Position numbers and translations under genes: made by a program
Part shown: in pieces, positions 1-9,276 of the stretch
Layout of the letters: every line of letters starts with the position of its first letter
Position numbering within the stretch: position 1 is the stretch's first letter
From: Devosia sp. A16
GTDB lineage: Bacteria > Pseudomonadota > Alphaproteobacteria > Rhizobiales > Devosiaceae
Direction of reading: 5' to 3'
Assembly (NCBI RefSeq): GCF_001402915.1
Contig: NZ_CP012945.1
Span: 3,201,501 to 3,265,500, forward strand
Length of the DNA stretch: 64,000 nucleotides
The notes under the pieces: model-generated
Database searches by the model: none
The model's input: the letters and a program-made list of their open reading frames with translations, nothing else
What the model was told of the DNA's origin: nothing

Positions 1-161
1 CGGGTGAGCTCGGTGCCGAGCTTGTTGGTGGCAAGGAAGGTGACGCGACAGCCGGTGTCGTTCGGGGTCAGCGCGTTCAGTTCGAGCGTCAGCGCCGGCG
101 CGTCCTGGGCGAGGGCCGGCGTAACGCATAGCGCCGCCAGCAGTGGGAAAACGAGGCGCAT
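1..161 (-). CDS. Secreted protein of unknown function (3' end outside window)
   Basis: The reading frame runs off the left edge, so only about 53 N-terminal residues are visible. They begin MRLVFPLLAALCVTPALAQD, a clear Sec signal peptide with an AxA-type cleavage site, so the product is exported. The mature part (APALTLELNALTPNDTGCR...) has no family I recognise. An AGGAG ribosome binding site precedes the ATG, and the start lies 10 bases after the hemP stop. It is therefore probably co-transcribed with hemP and may serve iron or haem uptake, which is inferred from position only. Confidence 0.7.
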   Translation of the reverse strand, partial: MRLVFPLLAALCVTPALAQDAPALTLELNALTPNDTGCRVTFLATNKLGTELT

Positions 162-171
162 GGCGGCGCTC

Positions 172-339
172 CTATTTGTTGAGGACGAGTTTGCCCTGCC
201 GCGTGATCCGCAGCCGGTAGACGAGACCCTGGTGGGCGATGCCGATCTCGGTGGCGCCGCCGAACAGCTCCTCGGTGGTGAAGCTCGGCAGGCCGACCTG
301 CTGATCGGCCCTGGCTGCCGTCTCCGGTAGCGCCGTCAT
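172..339 (-). CDS. hemP: Hemin uptake protein HemP
   Basis: This is a 55-residue protein ending IAHQGLVYRLRITRQGKLVLNK, the family signature of HemP/HmuP (I.H.G..Y.LR.TR.GKL.L.K). In rhizobia and Bradyrhizobium HmuP is needed for expression or function of haem-uptake genes. The frame is open further upstream (to 441), but I chose the ATG at 339. It gives the usual family length, and the longer version would run through the iron operator at 401-415. The next gene is an exported protein 10 bases downstream. Confidence 0.85.
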   Translation of the reverse strand: MTALPETAARADQQVGLPSFTTEELFGGATEIGIAHQGLVYRLRITRQGKLVLNK

Positions 340-400
340 GTCCTCAAGATCCTCAAGTCGCACCCTGGTTACCCCGACCGCTCGCCGTTCGATTAAAACA

Positions 401-415
401 TGAGTCTGGTTATCA
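401..415. promoter_or_regulatory. Iron-responsive operator (IRO box, RirA-type)
   Basis: The sequence TGA GTCTGGTTA TCA fits TGA-N9-TCA, the operator bound by the iron-sulfur repressor RirA in Hyphomicrobiales. It lies about 60 bases upstream of the hemP start, in the AT-rich stretch where the promoter is expected. The match and the position are seen in the sequence. RirA binding is inferred. Confidence 0.6.
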
Positions 416-538
416 TAATTTATGTGGCACGCAAGAGCCACAATGTCGCCGGGTGAGGAAGGGGTGAGGAGTAGGGATCAAACCAGCGCCGAGGAAGGCG
501 CCCCCTCGCCCCTCTGGGGAGAGCATCTGTGTTTGCGG

Positions 539-1680
<1,142 letters not shown>

Positions 1681-1692
1681 TCAACATGCAAG

Positions 1693-1832
1693 GGTAGAGG
1701 AGCTAGGACCGAAGGTCCGTAGCGGAACTGGGTGAGGGGTTCAGCTTCTCAGCGAGCGCGCGTTGCACCGCTTCACCCCTCATCCGGCGCTTCGCGCCAC
1801 CTTCTCCCCTGGGGGGAGAAGGGACAAGGCTG
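1693..1832. repeat. Palindromic intergenic repeat interrupted by IS110 copy 1
   Basis: This is the right part of a composite GC-rich palindrome. It includes GGTGAGGGG near 1731, CCGGCGCTTCGCGCC and the hairpin TTCTCCCCTGGGGGGAGAA at 1802-1820. Its left part, CCCTCGCCCCTCTGGGGAG, lies at about 503-521 on the other side of the insertion. The same arrangement, uninterrupted at this point, is seen at 19541-19702. Confidence 0.7.
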
Positions 1833-1865
1833 GCTGCGCCACCCACCGGAAGGGCGCGCGCTCGC

Positions 1866-2954
1866 CTAAGCGATCCGCCCGAACCACAGCATCGACAGCC
1901 CGGCGGCGGCCATCGCCAGCAAGGCGCCGACCCCGGCGTAGATGAAGGCGATTTCGGTCAGCTTCTTCTCGCTGACCAGCCGGGTGGAGAGCGAGTCGTA
2001 GACCTTGGCGAGGTCGGCAGCGCTGGTCGCTTCGTAGTATTCGCCGTCAGTGGCGTCGGCGATCGCCTGCAAGGTCGTCGAGTCGAGCTGCGCTCGCATT
2101 GAGCGTCCGCCGAAATCCACCACGTCGCCCGAGGCCGAGCCGAAGCCGACGGTGAACACCTTCACTCCGTAGTCGCCGGCGATCCGTCCCGCCGCGACCG
2201 GATCGGGGCCCGTGGTGGTGGCGCCGTCGGTGAGCAGGATCACCACTGCGCTGTCATAGGAGCCCGGCTCGACGGGCATGTGCCGGGTGGGCGGTTCGCT
2301 CGCCGTGCCGCTCAGCAAGCCGTCGGCGCCGCCGCTTGCGCCGAAGCGCTCGCCGCCGAAGCTCGGCAGCCCCAACTGGTCGCGCTGGTTGCCGCTGCCG
2401 TCGAGGTCGAAATTCTGGTCGGGGAAGATCGTCGCCAGCGCCACCAGCACGCCGGAGCCGACCGCCGTGCCGCGCCTCAGGTCGAAGCTGTTGATCGCCT
2501 GGTACAGCGCCTCGCGGTCGATGGTCGGCGCCTGTACCAGCACCGCCGCCGAAGCAAACGCGACGATGCCGACCTGCACATCGGCCGGTTGCTTGCGGAT
2601 GAACTCCTTGGCCGCTTCCTGTGCCGCGACGATGCGCGACGGCTCGACGTCGCGGGCCCGCATCGAGCCCGACACATCCATCGAGAGGATCACCGTGGCG
2701 CGCGACGAAGCCAGTTCGACCACCGCGGCGGGGCGCGCCACGGCGACGATCAGCACCGTTATCGCAGCGAGCAGCAGGGCAGGGGGCACGTGCCGGCGCC
2801 AGCCCATGCTCTTGCCCATCGCCTGCTTGACGATGGCGAGATTGGCATAACGCAAGGCCGCCTTCTTGCGCCGCCGCAGCAGCCAGACATAGGCGCCGAC
2901 CAGCACCGGCACCAGCAGCAGCAGCCAGAGCATGTCCATCCAGATGAAGGTCAT
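1866..2954 (-). CDS. von Willebrand factor A domain membrane protein (BatA-like)
   Basis: This 362-residue membrane protein has transmembrane segments at about 6-26 and 57-75. A vWA domain follows with the metal-ion site DVSGS (93-97) and later TDGATTTG, and a C-terminal transmembrane helix lies at about 336-358. That is the BatA layout: a periplasmic vWA domain anchored at both ends. It is the third gene of a MoxR-DUF58-vWA set, overlapping the DUF58 stop by 4 bases. Such sets are thought to act as chaperone or metal-insertion systems and in envelope stress tolerance. The client is not visible here, and no batB or TPR partner follows. Confidence 0.85.
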   Translation of the reverse strand: MTFIWMDMLWLLLLVPVLVGAYVWLLRRRKKAALRYANLAIVKQAMGKSMGWRRHVPPALLLAAITVLIVAVARPAAVVELASSRATVILSMDVSGSMRARDVEPSRIVAAQEAAKEFIRKQPADVQVGIVAFASAAVLVQAPTIDREALYQAINSFDLRRGTAVGSGVLVALATIFPDQNFDLDGSGNQRDQLGLPSFGGERFGASGGADGLLSGTASEPPTRHMPVEPGSYDSAVVILLTDGATTTGPDPVAAGRIAGDYGVKVFTVGFGSASGDVVDFGGRSMRAQLDSTTLQAIADATDGEYYEATSAADLAKVYDSLSTRLVSEKKLTEIAFIYAGVGALLAMAAAGLSMLWFGRIA

Positions 2955-3901
2955 CGCATCGCCTCCGCACCGGCATCGAGCACCTCGGGCAGACTGCTGA
3001 CCCCGCCCAGCCGCGACTGCACCTTGCGCATACTGGCAAAGCGCAACACCGCATCGACCAGGTCGTCCGACGTCGAGAGCTCCAGCACGTCGAGCCCCGC
3101 CGCCGCGAACGCTTCCATCTGGGCTTCCTCGTTGGCGGCGGCCGCGGCGACGAAGCGCCGCCGGAAGCCCTTGTCCATCGTATCGACGAACAACTGCTCG
3201 CCGGTCTCGGCATCCTGGAACAGCAGCATGCCGACATCGGGTAACGCCATGTCCAGGGGATCGAGCAGCCGCACCGCCACCGCCTCGTGCCGCTGGCTGA
3301 GCCGGAACAGGCCGCGTTCCCAGCCGGGTCGCGAAATGAAGTCGGACACCACGAAGCAGATCGAGCGTCGCCGCATCAGCCCCATGGCCCGGCCGATGAA
3401 GGCGTCGAGGTCGGTCTCTGGCGAGCGCAGCAGGCGCGGGTTGGCCAGCACCTTGTCGACGAGGTGCAGCACGTGCCGCCGTCCGGTATGCGGCGGGATC
3501 ACGTAGTCCGATTGCCCGTTGAACAGGATCGCTCCGACCTTGTTGCCCTGCCGGATCAGCAGCCGGGCCAGCACCGCCGCGAACTCGGTGAGCATCTGCC
3601 GCTTGGTCACCGCGCCCGAGCCGAAATCCGCGGACGGGCTGAGGTCGAGCAGGAACCAGGCGGTGACGTCGCGATCCTCGTTGTAGATTCTCACATGCGG
3701 CACCTGGGTGCGCGCCGTGACGTTCCAGTCGATATGTCGGACGTCGTCATAGGTCTGGTATTCGCGCAGATCGGCGAAATCGAGCCCAAAGCCGCGGAAC
3801 AGCGTGCGATAGTCGCCCTGCAGCAAGCCGTCGAGCTTGCGGATCACTGTCCATTCGAGGCGGCCGAGGAGCCGTTCAGCCTGCTGCGGCGATGCGGACA
3901 T
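2951..3901 (-). CDS. DUF58 domain protein
   Basis: This 316-residue protein carries the DUF58 hallmark DLREYQTYDDVRHIDWNVTAR at about 44-64, followed by a degenerate vWA-like segment (WFLLDLSPSADFGSG, 82-96). It has no signal peptide and no transmembrane helix, so it is cytosolic. It overlaps both neighbours (26 bases with moxR, 4 with batA), which indicates tight translational coupling. In related operons DUF58 proteins work with the MoxR ATPase; the biochemical role is not settled. Confidence 0.85.
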   Translation of the reverse strand: MSASPQQAERLLGRLEWTVIRKLDGLLQGDYRTLFRGFGLDFADLREYQTYDDVRHIDWNVTARTQVPHVRIYNEDRDVTAWFLLDLSPSADFGSGAVTKRQMLTEFAAVLARLLIRQGNKVGAILFNGQSDYVIPPHTGRRHVLHLVDKVLANPRLLRSPETDLDAFIGRAMGLMRRRSICFVVSDFISRPGWERGLFRLSQRHEAVAVRLLDPLDMALPDVGMLLFQDAETGEQLFVDTMDKGFRRRFVAAAAANEEAQMEAFAAAGLDVLELSTSDDLVDAVLRFASMRKVQSRLGGVSSLPEVLDAGAEAMR

Positions 3902-4895
3902 GCGCCTCCAGGGGTTTGTCGGGTGCGGGGATGGCCTTGAGCACCTGGCCGATGATCTGGTCGGGCGTGATCGATTCCGAGATCGCCTCGTAGCTCAGCA
4001 CGATCCTGTGCCGCAGCACGTCCGGGGTGACGTCGAGCACGTCCTCGGGCAGCACGTATTCCCGGCCGCGCAGGAAGGCCAGCGCCCGCCCGGCTTCAAT
4101 CATGTTGATCGAGGCGCGCGGGCTCGCGCCATAGGTGAGGAAGCGCTGCATGTCGCCCAGCCCCGCGGCTGCCGGGTGGCGGGTGGCGCTCACCACTTTG
4201 ACGGCGAACTGGATCAGCGAGGGGTCGACGTACAGGCTGTGGCATCTGGCCTGCAGCGCCACCAGTTGCTCGGTGGTCGCCACTCGCGTCACCGCCTGCA
4301 TGAGGCCGGTGACGCGCGAGACGATGACGAATTCCTCCTCTTCGCTCGGATAGCCGACGAGGACCTTCATCATGAACCGGTCGACCTGCGCCTCGGGCAG
4401 CGGATAGGTGCCCTCGGTCTCGATCGGATTTTGCGTGGCCATCACCACGAACGGGTTGGGCACCTTGTGGGTCTCGCCGGCGATGGTGACCTGCCGCTCC
4501 TGCATCACCTCGAGCAGGGCGCTCTGCACCTTGGCAGGGGCGCGGTTGATCTCGTCCGCCAGCAGCAGGTTGCAGAACACCGGCCCCAGCGTCGTCGAGA
4601 AGTCGCCGGTCTTCTGGTTGTAGATGCGGGTGCCCACCAGGTCCGACGGCACCAGGTCGGGGGTGAACTGCACCCGCTTGAACTGCCCCTGGATCACGTC
4701 GGCCAGCGTGTTGACCGTCAGGGTTTTGGCCAGGCCCGGCACGCCTTCGACCAAGAGGTGCCCCTTGGCGAGCAGCGCCACCAGCACCCGCTCGAGGAAA
4801 TGGTCCTGCCCGACCACGACCTTCTTCACCTCGTACATCACCTGCTCCATCAGTGAAGCGACGGCGGTGCCGGAGTTTTTCGATGTGTCGTCCAT
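3876..4895 (-). CDS. MoxR-family AAA+ ATPase
   Basis: This is a 339-residue AAA_3 ATPase. Walker A is GVPGLAKT (51-58), Walker B is LLLADEINRA with the catalytic DE at 114-115, sensor 1 is ATQNP, and a lid domain follows. I chose ATG 4895 because CGGAGAAAA lies just upstream; the frame is open to 4976, but that part runs through a repeated hairpin element. It is the first gene of the moxR-DUF58-batA operon and probably remodels or activates a client together with the two following proteins. Confidence 0.9.
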   Translation of the reverse strand: MDDTSKNSGTAVASLMEQVMYEVKKVVVGQDHFLERVLVALLAKGHLLVEGVPGLAKTLTVNTLADVIQGQFKRVQFTPDLVPSDLVGTRIYNQKTGDFSTTLGPVFCNLLLADEINRAPAKVQSALLEVMQERQVTIAGETHKVPNPFVVMATQNPIETEGTYPLPEAQVDRFMMKVLVGYPSEEEEFVIVSRVTGLMQAVTRVATTEQLVALQARCHSLYVDPSLIQFAVKVVSATRHPAAAGLGDMQRFLTYGASPRASINMIEAGRALAFLRGREYVLPEDVLDVTPDVLRHRIVLSYEAISESITPDQIIGQVLKAIPAPDKPLEAHVRIAAAG

Positions 4896-4917
4896 TTTTC
4901 TCCGTCGGGATTCGGGT

Positions 4918-4966
4918 GGAGCGTGGTCAGCAAAAGTTGCAGACTTTTGCGGTTCGACCGCGCGAC
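4918..4966. repeat. Hairpin repeat, AGCAAAAGT family, copy 1
   Basis: This element is about 49 bases long, centred on the inverted repeat GCAAAAGT / ACTTTTGC and followed by GGTTCGACCGCGCGAC. A second copy lies at 14672-14721 with the same flanks and only a few changes. Copy 1 sits in the leader just upstream of the moxR start. It is a dispersed intergenic repeat of unknown role. Confidence 0.7.
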
Positions 4967-4988
4967 AAAAAAGCAAACTTCTACTGGG

Positions 4989-6002
4989 CTAGAGCGGGTT
5001 TTCTCCTGCCGCCGCGGCGGCGTTCTCGATCGGTACGGCAAAGCCGATACCGGCGAAGGTCCTGAGGCCGGATGGGTTGAGGATGGCGGTGACGATCCCC
5101 ACCACCTCGCCGTCGCCATTGATCAGTGGTCCGCCGGAATTACCCGGGTTGGCCGCCGCGTCGAACTGGATGAGGTTCTGCAGTTTGGGCTGGCCGTTCT
5201 CCGCCAGAGCACGGCCGAGACCCGACACCACACCAGCCGAGGCCGAGGGCCCGATGCCGAACGGGAAGCCGACCGCTACCACCTCGTCGCCGGGGTTGAG
5301 TCCGGCGCTGGTCGCCAGCGTCGCCGGTTCGAGCTCATCGGGCAACTTCAGTGGCCTGATGATGGCGAGGTCGCTTTCGGGGCGCGCTCCGACGATCACC
5401 GCCTCGGATTCGCTGCCGTCCCAGAACTGCACCCTCAGCTGCTTGGCGGCGCCCGCCACATGCAGGTTGGTAAGGATGGTGCCCTGATCGTCGATGACCA
5501 CGCCGGTCCCGACGGCGGTGAAGCGCTCGTGGAAATCCTCTTCCACCTTGCCTTCGGCCGGGATCTCGGCCTGGCCTTCCGGGTTGCCGGCGGCAGGCTC
5601 CTGGGTTGCATCCTCGTAGCCGTCGACCCGTACGACCGACTTGATCACCGAGGCATAGGCCACCGATGCGATCGAGGGGCCGCGGGGTCGTTCGTCCACC
5701 ACCTTGTTGACCGCGGTCATGAACTGCCAGTCGCTGATCCGTTGCGGGTCGGGAGTGACGAGGTCGTAGACACCGATCAGCAGCAACGTCACCAGCGCCC
5801 CCACGCTCACCAGCACCGGGCCCTGGTGCCGCTGGTAGAGCTGGCTCCAGCGCCGGCTGACACGCGTTTGCAATGTTGGCTGAGTAGGCTCGTCCGCAGC
5901 GTCGAGATAGACCGGGCTCACCCCGTCGCGCGCCACCCAAGCCGAACCTGCCGTGCTTCGCGGCCGCTGCGATCGGCTATAGAGTGGTCGCCGTCGGGTC
6001 AC
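4989..6002 (-). CDS. Membrane-anchored S1C trypsin-like serine protease (no PDZ)
   Basis: This 337-residue protein has a proline/arginine-rich cytoplasmic N-terminus, one transmembrane helix (about 62-82) and a periplasmic HtrA-type protease domain. The triad is visible: His181 in TNLHV, Asp211 in SDLAI and Ser289 in GNSGGP. The chain ends directly after the protease domain, so the PDZ domains of DegP/DegS are missing. Substrate control must then come from elsewhere, perhaps the linker at 100-160. Translation probably starts at GTG 6002, preceded by GGGAGCG. The gene lies upstream of moxR on the same strand. Confidence 0.85.
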   Translation of the reverse strand: MTRRRPLYSRSQRPRSTAGSAWVARDGVSPVYLDAADEPTQPTLQTRVSRRWSQLYQRHQGPVLVSVGALVTLLLIGVYDLVTPDPQRISDWQFMTAVNKVVDERPRGPSIASVAYASVIKSVVRVDGYEDATQEPAAGNPEGQAEIPAEGKVEEDFHERFTAVGTGVVIDDQGTILTNLHVAGAAKQLRVQFWDGSESEAVIVGARPESDLAIIRPLKLPDELEPATLATSAGLNPGDEVVAVGFPFGIGPSASAGVVSGLGRALAENGQPKLQNLIQFDAAANPGNSGGPLINGDGEVVGIVTAILNPSGLRTFAGIGFAVPIENAAAAAGENPL

Positions 6003-6125
6003 CTAACGCTCCCGCACTCCAGCACAGGCATTCCCCTGAGTGGACAGGCTAGTCCCGTGCCGAACCATGCGGCAAGGCGCAAGGTTGCATCAGCTGTGGC
6101 TGCTCTCCGAAATGTGAGAGTTGTG

Positions 6126-7352
6126 TCAGCTCGCCGGGCGGGCTGCGGCGCGCGCCATGTCCTGTGTGCGCGTCAGCACATAGGCAAGCCCGACCAGCAG
6201 CAGCAAGCCGCCGCCGAGCAGCAGCGTATCGAGCAGCAGGCCGCCTTCGACGCCGGTCTTGACTGCCTGGAGAAGCAGGCTCAGCACGGTCCCCGTCGCA
6301 AATACGGCAAGGCCCTGCCGCCCCATCATCCGCAGCGGCGCAGTGAGTCGCGACTCGGCGATCCGGTACATCACGCCCAGCGAGGCGACGACGTAGAACA
6401 GCGCCAGCGCATGCAATAGCCGCGGCAGCGCGAGGAAGGTCTTGTCGAACCAGGTGACGTAGAAGGGCAGCCCGAGCTTGCTCAGCAAGCCCAGGCCCTG
6501 CCGGCCGAGATCGCCGAGCGGCGGGATCTTCACCCACAACAGCACGAAGATGAGGAATGCCGCAGCCAGCCCGAACAGCACCGGGCTTTTCGGCACGAAG
6601 CGTCGCCCCTGCTTCACCGCCATGCCCGAGAGCAGCCCGACGACGAACAGGATCTGCCAGGAGAACGGATTGAAGAACCAGCCGCCCTGCGTGGGGAAGT
6701 TCGGCAGGTTGATGCGAAACTGTCCGGCCAACGCCCAGATCAGGATCGAGCCGAGCAGCGTCTGCACGGGCCAGCGCAGCCCCACCGCGATCACCAGCGG
6801 GGTCAACAGCAGCAGCGTCATGTAGAGCGGCAGGATGTTGAGGTAGCCCAGCTGATGCGTCAGCAGCGGCAGCCCGATCATGGTCTGCAGCGGGAAGCCG
6901 AAGATCGGCGCGAGATTGTTCTTTTCCAGGAGCTCGTCGAGCCCGAACCACCAGGCCGCCGCCGCGAAGATGGCCAGCGCGATCATGGTGATGCTGAGAT
7001 GCACGAAATAGAGCTGCCGCGCCCGCGCCCACACTTTGGCGATCGCCGGCCAGATCGGCCCGCTGATGAAACGCCCCGAATAGGCGAGCCCGGCGGCGAG
7101 GCCGGACATGAAGACGAAGGCCTCGGCGGCATCCGAGAAACCGAAGTTCCGGCTCGTCAGGTTCTCGTAGAACGTCCCCGGCACGTGATTGATGAAGATC
7201 ATCACCAGGGCCAGCCCGCGGAACATGTCGAGCCGTGCGTCGCGGCCGGTGCGCGGCGCGACCGCACCCGCCTCCGCGGTGGCGAAGCCTGCAAAAGTCT
7301 TGAGGCGCTCGAGCAGCGGAGCGCGCTTCAGCGTGGCGGCGGTCTCAGGCAT
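6126..7352 (-). CDS. opgC: OpgC-type membrane acyl/succinyl transferase
   Basis: This 408-residue polytopic protein (about 10 helices) begins its membrane part with DMFRGLALVMIFINHVPGTF, the OpgC signature (R.LA...I...H). OpgC decorates osmoregulated periplasmic glucans with acyl groups such as succinate at the inner membrane. ATG 7352 overlaps the opgH stop (frame shared over GTGCATGCCTGA), so it is translationally coupled. The frame could start at 7373, deeper inside opgH, which is less likely. It is the last gene of opgG-opgH-opgC. Confidence 0.9.
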   Translation of the reverse strand: MPETAATLKRAPLLERLKTFAGFATAEAGAVAPRTGRDARLDMFRGLALVMIFINHVPGTFYENLTSRNFGFSDAAEAFVFMSGLAAGLAYSGRFISGPIWPAIAKVWARARQLYFVHLSITMIALAIFAAAAWWFGLDELLEKNNLAPIFGFPLQTMIGLPLLTHQLGYLNILPLYMTLLLLTPLVIAVGLRWPVQTLLGSILIWALAGQFRINLPNFPTQGGWFFNPFSWQILFVVGLLSGMAVKQGRRFVPKSPVLFGLAAAFLIFVLLWVKIPPLGDLGRQGLGLLSKLGLPFYVTWFDKTFLALPRLLHALALFYVVASLGVMYRIAESRLTAPLRMMGRQGLAVFATGTVLSLLLQAVKTGVEGGLLLDTLLLGGGLLLLVGLAYVLTRTQDMARAAARPAS

Positions 7353-9090
7353 GCACGGTGGCCGTTCCGGCAAGGGCGGGCTCGACCAAGGCAGGGCCCT
7401 GCTGCGTCCAGCTCAACAGGATGCGCTGCTGCTCGACGATGATCGGCGCCGGCGCGGTTTCGCTGGCGGTGGTGAAGAGGATCGGCCTGCGTCCGCTCGT
7501 AATGCCGTGCGAGGTCATCGCGATCAGCAGCGGGGCGCCGATCGCCGGCAGCGCCACCGGCAGCAGCCACGGCACCAGATCGCTGGCGAACGCGGTGGAG
7601 ATTGCGAGCACCGCCGCGCCCGATACCGTCACCCACCAGCTCGCGGCGAAGGCGGTTGGCAGGCTCACCCGGCCTTCGTCGCGGTTGGTCGCCGGCCAGC
7701 CGCCATCGAGCCCCAGGAGGATCTCGATCACCGCCTTGCTCTGGAAGCACAGCATGATCGGCGCCAAGAGGGTCGAGATGACGATCTCGGCGATCACCGA
7801 CAGGCCGGCACGGATGGTGCCGCCAAACATCTTGTTGCGACCGCCCAGGGTCGAGCGGGCGAGGATCAGGAACTTGGGCAGGAGCAGCGCGATTGCCACC
7901 GCCACGGCCAGCACCCAGATGCCGGTCTCGTTGTCCCGCCACCAGTATTTGCTCGGCAGCGCCGCGGCGAGAATGCTGGCCGCGAGCAGCGCCAGCCACA
8001 GCGGCGAGGCGACATAAGCCATGATGCCCTGGACGAACGTGAACCGACTCCAGAGCTTCAGCCCCGGCGCGCCCAGGACCCGCCGATGTTGCAGGTTGCC
8101 CTGGCACCAGCGCCGGTCGCGCTTGGCATACTCGATCAGGTTCTCCGGGCCTTCCTCATAGGAGCCGCCCAGATACGGGTCGACTTCGACCTTCCAGTCG
8201 GCGCGCGACAGCAGCGCTGCCTCGACATAGTCGTGGCTGAGGATATGCCCACCGGCCGGCGGCTTGCCCGACAGCACCGGCAGGCCGCAACTGGCGGCGA
8301 AGGCGCGGACGCGAACGATGGCGTTATGCCCCCAATACGGACCCTCCTCGCCCTGCATCAGCGCGGTGCCGCGGGCGAAATAGGGCGAGAGATAGGCCGC
8401 CGAGAACTGCATCACCCGGCCGAACAGGCTGTGCGCGTGGATCACTTCGGGCACGGTCTGCAGCAGGCCGAGCCGTGGGTCGTCATCCATCCGTTTGGCC
8501 ATCGCGGCGATCGTCGCGCCGTCCATCAGGCTGTCGGCGTCGAGGATCAGCGCATAGTCGTAAGCGCCGCCCGAGCGGGAGATGAAGTCTTCGATATTGC
8601 CGGCCTTCTTGCCGATATTGCGCTCGCGCCGGCGATAGAACACCCGGCCCTCGGCCAGCGGTTCGGCCAGCAATTGCTCGAACCAGACGATTTCTTCGGC
8701 CGCCACTTCGTCGCGGTTGGTGTCCGACAGGATGGCGAAGTGGAAGCGGTCCGCCAGCCCCAGGCCGACAATACTGCGGTTCATCGCCGCGACCCGCGAA
8801 AAGCTCGCTGCCGCGTCTTCGTTGTAGACCGGCATCAGGATTGCCGTCATGCCGCGCGGCCGCCCGGCGCTGCGCCTCGGTCGTCTGGGTGGAGCGAGGA
8901 TGCCCAGCACGCCGGTGACGCCGCCCCAGACCAGCCAGAACCCCACCAGCGTGAACAGCGCGGTCCGCAGCACGTCGAGCAGGCTCGTGCCGTCATTGCC
9001 GATGAAGCGCATGTACAGCCAACCGCCGCCGAGGCTGAGCAGCGCGGTCGCGCCCAAAGCCAGGGCTCGGGTCAGGTGGGCTCTTGCCAT
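7345..9090 (-). CDS. opgH: Glucans biosynthesis glucosyltransferase OpgH (MdoH), short form
   Basis: This is the inner-membrane GT2 glucosyltransferase that makes the beta-glucan backbone from UDP-glucose. At 581 residues it is much shorter than the E. coli enzyme (847). Transmembrane helices lie at about 8-28 and 44-65. The GT2 domain starts at ILMPVYNED (84-92), with DADS at 184-187 and the product-site motif RRWCQGN at 326-332; further helices follow. The N-terminal cytoplasmic segment expected before helix 1 is encoded in the same frame just upstream (9133-9276), but a TGA and a TAG separate it. The start at 9090 directly follows that TAG. Confidence 0.9.
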   Translation of the reverse strand: MARAHLTRALALGATALLSLGGGWLYMRFIGNDGTSLLDVLRTALFTLVGFWLVWGGVTGVLGILAPPRRPRRSAGRPRGMTAILMPVYNEDAAASFSRVAAMNRSIVGLGLADRFHFAILSDTNRDEVAAEEIVWFEQLLAEPLAEGRVFYRRRERNIGKKAGNIEDFISRSGGAYDYALILDADSLMDGATIAAMAKRMDDDPRLGLLQTVPEVIHAHSLFGRVMQFSAAYLSPYFARGTALMQGEEGPYWGHNAIVRVRAFAASCGLPVLSGKPPAGGHILSHDYVEAALLSRADWKVEVDPYLGGSYEEGPENLIEYAKRDRRWCQGNLQHRRVLGAPGLKLWSRFTFVQGIMAYVASPLWLALLAASILAAALPSKYWWRDNETGIWVLAVAVAIALLLPKFLILARSTLGGRNKMFGGTIRAGLSVIAEIVISTLLAPIMLCFQSKAVIEILLGLDGGWPATNRDEGRVSLPTAFAASWWVTVSGAAVLAISTAFASDLVPWLLPVALPAIGAPLLIAMTSHGITSGRRPILFTTASETAPAPIIVEQQRILLSWTQQGPALVEPALAGTATVHA

Positions 9091-9132
9091 CTATCGGCGC
9101 TCTGTTGGCGGCATGGGTGGGGCTCCCCGCCG

Positions 9133-9276
9133 TCAGAAACGCGGCAGCGCCGCCGCGAATGCGGCGCGCAGCGTCAGCAGCAGCGAGCTGCGCCGCCGTT
9201 CCAGCACCTGCTTGGGCATGGCGAGCGGAGCATCGGGAAGCGCGCCGGAGAACGCTTCGGAACGGTCGTGCTTCAT
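9133..9276 (-). CDS. Small ORF: detached N-terminal segment of OpgH
   Basis: This 47-residue frame starts at the opgG stop (ATGA overlap) and lies in the same phase as opgH. It contains ALPDAPLAMPKQVLERRR, resembling the PLAMP.Q stretch found near the N-terminus of rhizobial OpgH (recalled, not searched). It stops at TGA 9133-9135, and a second in-frame TAG at 9091-9093 precedes the opgH ATG. It may be a free peptide, a coupling device between opgG and opgH, or the product of a nonsense change in a once longer opgH. Confidence 0.5.
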   Translation of the reverse strand: MKHDRSEAFSGALPDAPLAMPKQVLERRRSSLLLTLRAAFAAALPRF

